The notes beneath the pieces were generated by a model. The model worked only from the letters and a program-made list of their open reading frames with translations. It searched no databases and was not told where the DNA came from. DNA of 64,000 bases from contig NC_061463.1 of NCBI RefSeq assembly GCF_022581195.2, positions 9,734,001-9,798,000 on the forward strand, read 5' to 3'. Source of the stretch: Helicoverpa zea. Taxonomy: Eukaryota; Arthropoda; Insecta; Lepidoptera; Noctuidae. The translations under genes were made by a program, and so were the position numbers. Position 1 is the first letter of the stretch. Every line of letters begins with the position of its first letter. Below are positions 31,701 to 45,947 of the stretch, piece after piece.

Positions 31701-34700
31701 TTATTGTCTAAACAAAATAATTACTGCAATGTAGGTACTGTATATTTTTAAAAATATATTATAAGAATAAGCTTAAAGCGAACTGTATGTATAGATAGAC
31801 CGAAATGGAAGAAATGATTTGAAATCTAGCATATTTGTTTTCTCCGTATTATATGTGTAGATATTTATTATAAACATTCTATACAATAATAATTGTCTAA
31901 TTAGGAAAATAATACAGCGGCTAAAATACTGTAATTACTCTATTATAAGTGTTAATTAATATCCTGAAGTAAGATAAACTTTTGACCGTTTGAGGAAAAC
32001 TATACTAATCAAATTAGCATAATTTTTACGCTTAGGTGTTTACTATTAATCCAATTAAATTGTCTATTAGTAGATGTAATTATATGTAGGTATACTTAGT
32101 TATATAATCTAATTTCTAAAATGGCAATTTAATCTAATTTTTACAGTACTAAGATATTTGTCTGTGTTAAAAAAAAAAAAAAAAACTTTCTTAAAACTCT
32201 TAGAAAAAAGGGATCAGGAACTTGATTACAACTTTACTTATTGGTACCGATACTTACTTACATTCATATTGAGATTCAAACCAGTCTCAACTCAATACAA
32301 CCAATTTCTTGCCACCAAACACTGATTGTCACGATATTTGACACGCTGTAATATAATATCTGCGACAACAAAAGCTCTGTAGATCAAAACGAGTACATGA
32401 GACTAGTCACGTACGCCATCGCCATGTAGGTACCTACCCATGATCGATGGTTAGGGAATAATGGCACCCTGATAACAAAATGCACTAATTCCTGCAGGTT
32501 TTTGCACACACTTTCCTGTATTGCAAGCTATACTATTAATTAGGTACCAATGAAGGATGTTGTAGTTAACTGAAACACATTTATTGAACAGTTAACATTT
32601 AAAACTAAAAGCTTAATATTGAAAAGTTAACGTTTTAAACTAAGAGCTTTTAAATTTTGAAAAATATTCTGGGGGTTTTAAAGCATTTTCTGCATTTAAA
32701 TAATGTTGAATGACACATTTGTTTTAGAAATAATCAATGTAGTCGCGTAGTCCAATATTTTAGGGTGTTTATACAGTAGGGCTGCACCCCTTAAGTATTG
32801 ATAATAGGCATATTTTATTTCGTTGTTAGAAAAACAAGAGTTAAGTACTTCATACGATAACAATTTCAAAATGTAATTTTTAATCAGTCTATCAATTCGG
32901 AAGATTTTCAGGAGTGATATTCGATACGATTCAAGTTTCAACTATCAATTCGATGTTTGTAACACACTTATACCTATGTGCACGTTGAACACAGAAATAA
33001 TAAATATCATATAGGTGTTCCGTGGTGGGGAGTATCAGATTAAAACCATGATAATGTTATAAAACCACAAGACTTGCTATCAATGGGTGCAGCGTTTGCA
33101 AATCATTCAAGTACATTGTCTAACACACTTACTCTGTATAATGTTAATCTGTGTTCTTTTATAACATTTTACATTTCATTTTATAAAACAATGCAACTTT
33201 TCTAAGTCTGTATGTACTTTCTAAGTATATCTTAGACACCATTGGCTGTGTTTCGGATGGCACGTTAAACTGTAGGTCCCGGCTGTCATTGAACATCCTT
33301 GGCAGTCGTTACGGGTAGTCAGAAGCCAGTAAGTCTGACACCAGTCTAACCAAGGGGTATCGGGTTGCCCGGGTAACTGGGTTGAGGAGGTCAGATAGGC
33401 AGTCGCTTCTTGTAAAGCGCTGGTACTCAGCTGAATCCGGTTAGACTGGAAGCCGACCCCAACATGATTGGGAAAAAGGCTCGGAGGATGATGATGACAT
33501 TTCATTTTATAAAATTATACATAAAGCTGAAGAAGTCCCTAAGTAACTAATAAACAAAACAATTTATAAAACTATTTCAATGTTAGATAGCCCAGTTATC
33601 GAGGAGCGTTAGAGGCTACTTTTTGTCCGGATGCGTCGAATACTTATACTTACGGTCACAAAACGCGGATGCTAGTCATTCAAGTAGGTATGTATATTCC
33701 GTACAAATCCTTGTTATATAGATTACATTTTGTACATACATCTAATTTACAAATGACGTTTATCTTATTGAGGAATGCGACAAAAAATATTATGATTAAC
33801 TTTGGCGCAGTACATGAAATTAATTAGTTCGCGTAGTGTCCAATATCCGGATCAAGTCGGATGCTTACAAACCTGTATTTGACCTGTTATTTTTTCTAAG
33901 ACGTAGATATAAGGAAATAAATTAATCGTTTAGTCGTTTATAAGCGACATTATTGACTTACGAGTATGATGACAAATATTAAACCATGTATGTATGTGTT
34001 AAACGTGGGTAAAAGAGTTATTTGAATACTCAATGTAAAAGCGATTGGCTTTTCTATCTAAATCCTGTACCAAAGTGTAATTGTTATTATGAAAGTGAAA
34101 ATTACATACTGACAACATACATGTGTTGCGGGCTATCATGCCCTTGACTTTCAGACATCTTCATTATCAAGATTAAGGCGAGGAAGTGGTCAACAATAAT
34201 TCCATAACCGGCACGCGCATCTAAGGCGCCAAAAGGGGTCGGAGCGTCTGAGCGGGGCGAGGATAACAATACGCGCGCTAGCTTATAACTAAAAGTCGTA
34301 AGCGACAAAATGGTTTTGTAATTTTAATATTTAGAAATGATAATTTAATAAAAATTCCTACTACCATTTTAAAGAGTATGTATATACTCAACTACTAAAA
34401 AAGTTAAGAGGCTTAAATCGGTCCCGTTTGCCCATAATATGTGAATCTCTTTTTAAAAAGAGGTATAATTGATATATTTTTCTCTGTTATAAAAGTTACC
34501 TAATCATGTTTCTACAACTAACAAAATAAGGCTTATATCATGAACTTTCAGGTAACCAAGTTGTATTTTGATCCGTTTTGTATTTACTGAGAAAAATTGA
34601 CATCCTTGGCGCCAAAAATTCCAATTCGTCCTCTTAAACCCTCGACGTTTATACATATATACGTAGCACATAGCTTACATTGACTTATTAACTTTCGTAT

Positions 34701-37700
34701 AAAATTTTTTGTTTATAACGCAAATCTATAGAGCGGCAGCAAAAAGTTCCATGTTCCTCGATTTCTTTACTTTGTGAATATCTTACATGCGGTTTCGTAC
34801 GACATACAAGATACTGCATAAAACAACGATTTGCAAAACGCAAATTAACTCAGTTTACGCAATTCGGCTCACGTCACAATTTCACAACCGTATTATATTG
34901 TGTATGTTATCATAATTCTTTTAGGAAGTTGGCTTTGTTCCTATCTCCCATCTGTCACGCAGTTACGTCAAGGTTTTGAACGACTGAAACTCATAAAATG
35001 CATTGCAAAGTAGATCAAGTACTTTGAATTAACATGTTTTTTGTACAGGTGATACCTAATTAATTAAGGTTTATCAATCATTTCCTACTTGCAATCAATC
35101 TTATCGGAACTTAGTCTTGATTGATTGAATTGATAGAAATTTTACGTTACGCGTATTTGCGATATTTTCCTTCCTGTTTTTGGATATGACAGAGGTTCCT
35201 AGATTTCACACGCCTATATATACTATCAACATCGTACATATGTTTAATTAATTTATTCCGCTGTGCATACTGCATAAGGTTTGAGCAGTTAACTAATTTT
35301 ATAATTTGTGTACATAAATCCGTTGTTACCTAGTTAATTAGTATTTCCGTTGTTGTAAAGAGTAACATGATCCATCATAGATTTAGATCACAAGATAAGA
35401 TATACAGCTATCTATTATTTTGCAATGTAACTCCCATCCAGAGGTTGTTCGCAAGAAATTAATTTCTGAGATAAGACGTATACATATGTCGGAGGCGTCA
35501 TCAGGACGGCACTATCGTCCGACATCAGTTAGGGTAATCAAGCAAAGAGATAACTCAAAGAAACTCAAAACTCAAACGAACTCAAAACTTAAACGTTTAT
35601 TCAAATTAGTCAGAACAAAAGACAACCCCCAAAACGCCCGCCCTTCGCCACTTCCTATGTGTTTTGGCTGGGGAGAAGAAGTGGCGGAACAAACTCCCCA
35701 GCAACACATGTCTGTCTGTTAGGTTAGAAGAACCATTACAATAACCTTTACAATATGGATCTACAACAGTACTACAACGCTAGGCAATAACACTAGGTAC
35801 ACTATACGTAACGAAAGGCAGTAACGCGACAACTCCACGAAGACTCGACGAAGCCTCGACCAAGACTCGATCAAGACTGAGCTATTCGGACGCCACGCTG
35901 ACCGCCACTACTCTGCCAAGCGCGCCAAAATGTTGTTTCACCGGAAACGCCACCAGAGGGCGCGCTTGCGTGACGTTTAGTGTCCGTAATAATGACAGTC
36001 TCCGACACATATTTATGTCATCTTACATGGATTATTTGGCAGGATGCTAAAAATAAGTTAAACATTTTATTCTCGTTAGGTTACTCTAAATGCAAGAAAT
36101 ATTTCAACGATTTTACATAACTTGCCGGTAAGAAAAATGGACACGATATAGAACTGTTAATTATATTCCCGTTATTATATTATGTTCCGGCCATTTTTCA
36201 GTGTGGCCCAAATTCGTGACATTGAAATGTATTCATTTTTCTTTTATTGGAATATTTTAGTATTATTTTGAAATTAGTCATGTAACCATCTATAACATTA
36301 ACAACCTACTATATACAACTGCCCTATTACTTGGCAGGTTTAAGCCGGAACTTTAGTCACATCCGCCGACAGAAAAAAAGGGTAAATTAAAATATATCCC
36401 ACAAAATTATTATCAGTGCGAAATAGCATAAAAAACTGTTATTTCCGCTTATTCACCAGGGTTCCGTACTAACGTCATCCAAGCTAGTATTCAAATAAGA
36501 AATACAGAAGTTTTTTTGTACATGTCCGGTTGTTCAACTCTAAAACTGTAGTGTAGGAGCTCGATTGATACGGAATTTATTTATTGGTCATTTCCGCGTC
36601 GATTGAATAATTTATCATAATGGTCGCGTAACTAGGGCTGGACTGTTTATTGTTCAATCAATTGAGTACTCGAATGGACCGTTGAGATATATCTGATTTA
36701 ATTGATTATTTGTAGACTGTTAAAGATTCAGAGATTTGGGCCGGTTTTATTGTGTTTTTAAGAAGTTCGAAAGATTGTATCTACTGTAATTTTAAATTGA
36801 TTAATGAAGATATTTCCATGATTGAAAATTGAGTTTGTAACTGTTTAAAACGAAAATAAATCGTAAATTTTATTGTAATCGTTATCGCTCTATGAGAGTT
36901 AGTGAGAAACAATACAATGAAATTAATTAATATAATATTAAGTAGTAAGTACCAAGTTACAAATAAATCAAAATTCGTACTTTACCTACTTAGAAATTCA
37001 TATTCGCCTGTTGACGATTGAAAAAAAAAATATCTTCGGAATGGTTGTTAGAAATTCCACGTAAAATATGCACAAATACCTGCGTAAAATATTTACCTAC
37101 CTAACAGTACTTAATAAAGGTGTCGATCACGTGGGGAAAAATGCTATTGTTTCCTTAGTAATATTTTAATGACGTGTTATCAAAGATTGCATTATGATTC
37201 GATAAGCGTTTTTGACAGTCCTTCCTTATTCCACAGATTAGGTATATTATATTATAAACAGGATAATTCTAAGAGAATAGATTTTCATTTTTTTTTATTA
37301 ATAGTGTTAATTAATAAGCGAACTATTGTTTTTATAATTACGGGCAGGAAATGAAATAGGAATAACCTATTTTATAAATGAATGCTTTAATTATACTACG
37401 GATAACGAATACGTTTAACTACTATACATATTTTGTATGTAGTTGGACAGTTACATAACTAATCTACATAGGTACCTTGTTATCAACGAAACATATTTTT
37501 TAAGTCTTTAATACTAGGTACCTCCTTAACAATGTCCAATGCGCAATTCGCTATCAATATTGTTTTAGTATTTGGTTGAAACCTTGGCATTGAAACCATA
37601 TTATCTATGGTGTTCACAGTACATTGACCTTAAAGCCAGCTGTATTATGTAGGTACAATTTTCGAAGGCTACCTACTCTACATAGTTTAATTCGACTAAA

Positions 37701-40700
37701 CTTAGCTCGTGTCCTCGTCTGCACCCTGTGGAAACTACTCCGATAGTGTCCCCGTGTCATGGGTACCACGTAACTTCATGGCTTCCATCTCAATCTTTTC
37801 AGCCGTTTTAGTGTGATATTGTGACAAATTAGTTAACTACTCTGTACTCACCTTCGTATTTGAAATATTATAGTAAGGATTTATTAATAACTAAGGTTTT
37901 TTATGTCACAAGAATGGCATATGACATTTACTATTCCGTTCATTTGTTGGTTGTTGGTAATTCTTGGTAAAGTGAGTTCACGGTACTGTTTACTTCCGTA
38001 AGCGATTGTCTTAAGTGATACTACAATAAGTGCAAACAATTTAGTTACATACTTTTTTAGTTTAACAGAGGAAATAATAAGGTTCATTCATTTTTCATAT
38101 GTCATAAGGTCAAGAGTTTAAAACTTTTTAACAGATAAACAAAAAATATGCAAACAGACAAGGTAATGAAAAACTTCAATTAAAACAATATTAGGTACGT
38201 AAGACGTCTATGAATAAACAGTATTAATGAGTTTCGATTACTAATTTCCATGCTTAGCTAATGAACAGGTAAGAAGTTAACTGTAAATAGCATGAACAGG
38301 ATAAACAATTTTCCCACTAGATAAATTAATACAACATTCAATCATGTACACATTACATATTTAAACAATTTACAAACAAAGAGAAAAAAATATAAGTATG
38401 CATGAAAAAAACATCCGTATCGCTTTCAGCGGGGATCGTGCCCAAAAGGCTGGCTGCATTGTCACGCTGGATGGCAATGCATACTTTGAAGTGAAAGCCA
38501 GCCCTTTGGTCACGAGTGGACTCCACTAACCGCTTACTTAAAATAAATGAATTGTTTATTACTTCACTTTGTACATAATTTTTACAATATTTTGCTTAAT
38601 TCTAAAAAGTGCTGATGTATAATTTCATGATAGAGTCTGTAGGCACCAAGATTATAGACTTTTTATTAAGTTTTACTAAAAGAATGGTAATTAATAATAA
38701 TATAATATAATAAATCATTTATTTCGGACATACGTCCATAATTAATTATAATATTTATAGTTCGGCCATTCAGAGAATGCGTTCCTGACACGTCGCGATT
38801 GAACTGACGACGTAACTTTGCAATGGCGTTGCAGTTACGATAAAAATATTTTTGCTGGTTGTTTACCGTTTTAACAATTGAGGAGCATTAAAACAACATT
38901 ATTATATCAATAATCAATGAATGTTATTACGTCGTCAGTTCAATCGCGACGTGTCAGGAACGCATTCTCTGAATGGCCGAACTATAACAATTCAATTTTC
39001 GACAATTATTAACACTATCGATGGTTTATTCAGCTTGTCTTTTGTTGCGAAGGCGTAAAAACGTGCTTGATAATTTGATTCACCACACTCGAAATAGGCA
39101 CTCGTTTTTTTACCACGTGCAACGATTAGTAGATACGTAGATATAGTAAAATTGCCAGATAAGATAGATGTAACATGCCTTTGAGCAGTTTATAGCTACT
39201 TTTTAACAACTATGATAATAAGAACACGTGCTTTTCAAACGCTTTTTTGTCCAACGAAAAGTACCAGTTGGTATACTTACATAATTAATGACACATTATT
39301 GAGATTGTATTGAGACTGAGACACACCTACAGAGCAAAGACAATCTATTATCAAAAACAGAAATCATCCGCAGAAAAAGTGGTAACTAAAACCCACAGTG
39401 ATATTACGATTAAAAAATATTGGTAATTTCTTTATAATATATAGAACGTCCCTAGCCCGTAAACCATTTACATCTGTACTTGTATTATGCCTACCAACTA
39501 GTAAAAAAAAGTTACTCGTATAGATGCTAACCATCTGTTGATTTTCAGTTTTTCAGTCTAGCCACGCACCCTTCATGCAATTCTATTTGACCTTGACACA
39601 AGTCACCTGCGTTACCGATTACCCAGATAAACTGACCTTGTTTTTTATATCTTCATAAATTCGGTGCTGGAATGCACCACAAGAAAACGCTATCTAGAAA
39701 TTGACCTGCTTATTTATCGATGCTACGTGACTTTATTATCGTGTTAACTGTTGTTTTTAATATTAATCAATCTTTACCTATTGGTGTAAATGAGAAAATT
39801 ACTCATCTGTCTGTAATTTACGATTCAAGGCCAAGTTAGGTATGTATGTGATATCGATATCGAAAAAAAAACGTAGGTAACAGGCTGATTTTGATACCGC
39901 TGGAAACACCTGTTGTCTAACTCTTTGGTCATTGCGCATGCGTGTAGACATGAGCATGACATTGAGACGCGATTAAGGCCCAAGTTCACAACATAAATAC
40001 ATAGTAAACAGTTTTTTAAGAAACTGGCGTTTATACTGTTGGTAAACTTGGGCCCAAATATGCACAGACCACGTTGTTTGGCAATCGTAAACAGAACTTA
40101 CACATTTGGAATTTCGATCAGTTTAAAAATAAAGTATTTCAAAGGAGATCCGAATTTGGCGTTTAAACTATAGGCATGAGCTTCATATCAAGACTTCCTT
40201 TTTCTATAGGTTGAGTCATAATAACAGCTTAAATCATATAATTCCTCATGATAAAAAACTTCTATCAGCTCACCAAGATAGTAAGTTTTAGATCTTCACA
40301 TTATTAAAATGTCAGTCACGCTATCAATAAATAGTAAAACTAAAACCTACGATAAGATTGTTAATATTTACGACGAAATAAATATTTCAACGCCTGTCGT
40401 TTGCGACGTCACGTCAGCTAAGTATGTGCGTACGCATAAAAGTAGAAACACACGTTCACAGTATTGTTTGGTACCTGCGTCGGCGATTTCCAATGAAATC
40501 TTGAACAAAACATCGCTTTGATTCAACGATACAAACGTTATTTTTTTAAGATGGATGGCAGGGACAAATGGTTATTTATACAGGATGTTTTTTTTTAATG
40601 TTTTTTAAATAAGTAAATATTTATAGTTTGCAAATAAATCTGCAACTGGTCATCATGGGTGGCATTGCGCAATGCATTTGTCTTTTCTCCTTTTACGATT

Positions 40701-43700
40701 CTTTCATATAGTTCTGTGTATCGTTCTTTTCAATTTAACATAATCATGTTTTCTAAACAATAATTTCGTGGACAAAAGAATGAAGTCAATAGAAAGTAAT
40801 CTTAGGATCAGAATTAACGAGTTATTATGCTATTGTACGCATTGTATGCATCACAATTGATTTGCGTAGACATCGATGCATTTATTGTTTTACAAGCTGC
40901 CTTGAAATTGAAAATCTGCACTGAGACTTACTAACGTTCCTGTATAATCTGGTAATTGTATATAATGTTGATAGTTTAGAAGCAACAGTTTAACAGTCAG
41001 ACACACATAATACAGCACGTCTAAAGTTGAAAAGATAGTTGCCGCCTTTATAAATCAACCCCAGAGAAAATCTGTAAAATCTTGTCGATAAGTCATACAT
41101 AAAATATTTGCTACATAAAGGACTTTATTTATTAGAAGACGTATCTGCATACCGCCGTTGACCTCTGACCTTGACCTTGATAGTTAAGATTGGCGACCGT
41201 CATGGCGGTCTTAGTGATAACGATAAGAGGAATCAATTGACAGTAGACTTTATAACGTGATCGCTTGGAACATGAATATTAAAATACAGGGTTTTAGAGC
41301 AGGTGCACTTGATAAATATGATGAATGAAGTATTTCGGATAAAAGTTGACTAACTTATCATTATCATCAATGTTCTTACTGACGTATGTTTTTAGAATTT
41401 ATGTTAGGACATAATTTATCTGAATAAATATTTTCCGCAATATTAACTTGTCTGTCATCACTTATTTTTGTGTGTATTATGCAAATTTTATTTCTTATTT
41501 TACCTCAACAACACGTGTTTTCCATGAACATTAAGAAAAACCTTCTATTTATATTCAACGAAAGTTTTAGCATTTATCCCAACAAAAATATCCAGATTGT
41601 AGGAAAATATCGCAAACTTCTCGGAACAAAGTTTCCGAAAAGATCTGTATAGTAAACATCTGACGTTACGAAATAAAGATTATTATGCGAAGATACGGGC
41701 GTAGTCTGACGTATTTTTGTTTAATTTGTTACAAGTCACAAGATCGCATATTCTTGATGTAGTTTACCTACCGAGTTTACTGCCAATATGGTTGGTAACC
41801 ACGCAAAACTCAAAATTGTTATTCTAACTTCAAAAGTTATTTATGTTTATTTCTGTCGTGGCATAAAGAATGCCGGACGTCCATTGAGAAGTAGAAGTAC
41901 TAAATTCTTGGACACGTATTAATTGTTCGGACATGATTCCGTCGCCAAGCAGGAACTACCTACATATGTAGTACACAGAGTTAGTCCGGTAGAATCTATG
42001 CGATACATCGAATAGACGATATGGATCAGGAAAGCATCATTTATTGGGCCTTGGTTCTTGCATTTCTGAAGCAGCTTTATTTGCAGCAGCTTGTATTCTT
42101 CGGTCATCTCTGCATGACCCGCAAAAGAAAATAGTCAAGGCATTCTATTATTAAACGACCGTGATTGATGATTTCTAAACTTACACTTGTCTTACTACAA
42201 TGTTTACAGACGTAAGGACGTCTTTAGCGTCACTGATAGCATAGCAACTATAGCAGTAGTAGTAGGGTAGACTATAATGCTGTATTTAGTCACCAACATC
42301 ATAATTCTGAGTCACAACACCGTGGAGCTGAAACGAGACAGTAACGTTATGTAACACGTAACTAACCTCCGCAATCACCTAGCTTGGTCACGCGACAGCG
42401 GCTGCAGCGCTGCCAAATTATTCGAGAATTGGCACTTGCAATTACAATATTATGTAACTGATTTTTTATCCGTCTATTTTTCCACGAGACTAGACTGTTT
42501 ATTGGAATTCGAGATGATCTAGCTAGACCAGCTACACGTCATTAGGCATAAGAAATGCAGAAATGCAAAAAAGACATTAGAAGCACCCAAAGTATTTTCT
42601 GTTTAGCTGGTATTTATTTGTATTTTCTCTGTTATTTCAGACATCGCCGTGACAACAGGAGATCAACTTGAATTTTATACCAATGGAACCAAAACTCACA
42701 ATGAAGATGTTCAGTTTAGAGACCTCACGGCCTTAGCTTACGATGCCGTTCACAACATGCTGTTGTTTGTCGACAAACAGAGCGACAACGCTTCCATATT
42801 TAGCTTTAGCATATCTAACAACAAAACACAATCTTTGGTGAGAAAGAAAGCATACGAGAACATCCAGGGTCTCGCCTTCGATCCAGTTAAAGGATTGCTC
42901 TTCTGGACTGACACAAAAGAGAGGAGCATATACTGGATTTCACTAAAACCGGGATCAAAGAACAATGTCTATGGAAATCTATTGATTAAGATGGATGACG
43001 AGATCCCTAGGGCTATTGCTGTGGACAGCTGCAGAGGGTACGTTCCTAACGATATTAAATGTAAAAAAAAACACGTAATATATTAAACTCTGTCATAATC
43101 GATAGTCATTTGCAAATTACAGGTATATTTACTGGACCAACACTAACACTACGAAGCCCACAATAGAAAGAGCGCGTTTCAATGGCTCGGAGAGGGAAGT
43201 TGTAGTCGACACTAACATGTTCATGCCAGTTGCCCTGACCATTGATCAGCAAACAAGAAAATTGTACTGGGCTGATGACAGGGAAGGCATACACTATTCG
43301 ATTGAAAGTTCAGATTTGAACGGAAAGGATAGAAAGACTTTATTACTTGGCATTCATCATCAGCCAAACGCATTAACGGTGTCTAAAGACTCTATTTATT
43401 GGGTAGATTGGGACTACAGGTCCGTTTGGCAAATATCAAAGTACTCAGAAGGAGAAACGGAACCGAAACAGATTAGTAACTTCAATAACGAAATCACCTT
43501 CGGTATCGCTGCCAACTATAAAATTGAAGACCAAACTCAGGGGATTGAAGAGTGCAGAGAACTGGCGAGTTTGCCCCGTAATGACTCGACAATCAGTGAC
43601 TCTATCAACATTCCCACAGATGTGGGCCTTTTCTGCGTCCATGGTGTTAAAGTTAATGGCAAATATGTTTGCAAATGCACTCCAGGCTATACCGGCGAAA

Positions 43701-45910
43701 GATGCGACATCTCAGTCTGTCAGAACTACTGTTTCCAAGGAGACTGTAGCGTTGATGCCGTGGGACAACCTAAATGCAGGTATAACATTACATACACATG
43801 CAGTATAATAATATTTTCTTATCGAGTTACAACAGGTTGCTTATATTTTTCTTAATTTCAGATGTAACGCTGGTTATTCCGGGGAAAGGTGTGAGGTCAA
43901 CGCGTGCCATGGTTACTGTCTAAACAACGGACTGTGTTCACTGGATGACAAGAGCGAGCCTGAATGTCAATGCATAGGAGATTATGAGGGTTCTAGATGT
44001 GAGGCAGCTAAGGTGTTCACAACTACCACTGAGAGCGTTGTCGTCAGTCCTTCTACAACTGTGGCGCCAGTCAAAGTTGAAACGAATGAAAGTTGCCAGT
44101 AAGTAGAACAAATCATTCGTGTACGAGTATTACCTACTTATTTTTGTAGCACATGAGAAAAAAATACAATGGGCGTCATTGAAACGACATCTAAACACTT
44201 GAAGTAATTTTTATAGCTTTGAACAAACATGAAATCTGACACATTCTTTTTTAGAGGTTAGTGAAACTTAATTTTTTTTCGTTGTTTTAGGTGTAACAAC
44301 ACTCAACCGATCCCTAGGTTGGCAAAAGATGTCACTACAGATGATTTAATTTCGGAGAATGTTATAAAAAGCTGTGATGATGGTTGGGACCCAGTTAGGG
44401 ACCCAGTCATCATAATGCTGGGCGTTCTCTGTGGCTTACTTTGTTTGGCTTGCGCGGTACTCATTACCAAAGTCCTGCACTTGAGAAGGAGGCCAAGGTT
44501 TGTATTTCTTTTAAGTATAGTTTTAATCTTAATGAAACAAAAGTTAAGCTTATTGACGTACATAATTGTGCCGGATTGTGTCAGACTGAACGTTTTTATA
44601 CAGTTAACATATAAATTCAATCAATAAAGCAGTCAGAACGACTTCTTCATTCAAATAAATGCAGTTAACATCAAAAAAAGTAAAGTAATGATGAACAATT
44701 AATAAAAACAACATTACATGATGACAACCACAAATCAAAAGGAATTATAAATGTAATAATAGCTAGTAACTCAAGCGGTAGCAACAAGATTACTTTAAAT
44801 GCGATATGTATGATGTACTTACTTAGTTCTTGTTTGTATGTAGATAGGAGATATGCAGTATTATCTTGCAACTGCATAAATAAGCACGTTTGTTGTGAAT
44901 GACGTAAATGGATTTCGCTTACGTACTAACGTGCCCTAAGTTGTGCTATATTTGGTTTACGCCTACTAACTGTTCCTTCACCTTTTCAAATTATTTTATA
45001 CTAGCTTCTGCCAGCGACTTCGTCCGCGTTAGAGTCGGACTTTGTGCAAAGAGAGGAAGAAATAATAAACACCAGCCCCTCCAATTATCTAAATCTATGC
45101 GTACTTACTGCTACTTTAAGTAATAAAATGTAAACTATTAATAATTTGTAATTTGAACGAATATTTAAACACAAAAATAACTAATAGGTACCAACCTATT
45201 TTATAAAATAACAACAAAAGAAAGTTAAAAATAAATTATTTAAAACCTAAAAGTCGCGCAATAAGGTTGAACGCTCTGAACGTCTATTCGCATCAATCGC
45301 ACCAACAGCCAAATATTGTATGAAGCTCGCGCAGCCACCGCGCCGCGAGTCGCGTCGAGCGCGGCGACCGTTGCACAAAAATGATCCTTATAGCGTACGT
45401 GATTCAGTATTCGCGCGCGATGGCTTATTACCGTTTTTCATGTATAACTTTGGTGTTTCTTTACCGATTTAAATCATTCTTTTTTTAATTAATAGATAAT
45501 ACTGTTAACTATGTTTAATTAGTGTGAGTGAGAGTGTTATAAACGAAATAGTAGACAAATATAATCAGAAAGCTCCGAACTGCTAAGCTACCGAGAGTTT
45601 TACGTGTTATTGTGAGTGAACCATAAAAGATAGACATATGCTGCCATGGGATATTTTTTACATAATTTTATGAAGAATATTTCCGTCGTACATGGTTTCT
45701 GTGTAGCTGTAACCATTAAGGCTGCACACGCGACGGAAGCTTAAAAAATGGAGTAACTTCTCCCGTTTTCCCAACATTTACCTTCACTGCTCTGCTCCTA
45801 TTGATCGTAGCGTGATGGAAAGTATCCTATAACCTGCCCAGGAGTATGAAGAATATTATGCCAAGTTTCATTAAAATCCGTCCAGTAGTTTTTGTTTCCA
45901 TAACGAACAT

Positions 45911-45947
<37 letters not shown>

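Larger units (their letters stand above)
22780..42640 (+). other. Gene C intron 1, 19.9 kb
   Basis: A very long first intron holding the repeats listed separately. No other open frame in it has a start context, splice partner or family signature that I can defend. Stretches at 22780-25020, 26000-28450, 30440-33100, 36000-38400, 39000-41150 and 41180-42640 are AT-rich without recognisable structure. Confidence 0.7.

Noticed and set aside
35420..35722. 100-codon frame
   Set aside because: Its second half is the CCCCCAAAACGCCC dispersed repeat.
40309..40521. 70-codon frame in gene C intron 1
   Set aside because: No homology recognised, no splice or promoter context.
45909..45945. Regularly spaced short repeats as a CRISPR-like array
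   Set aside because: Simple GACA microsatellite in a eukaryotic genome.
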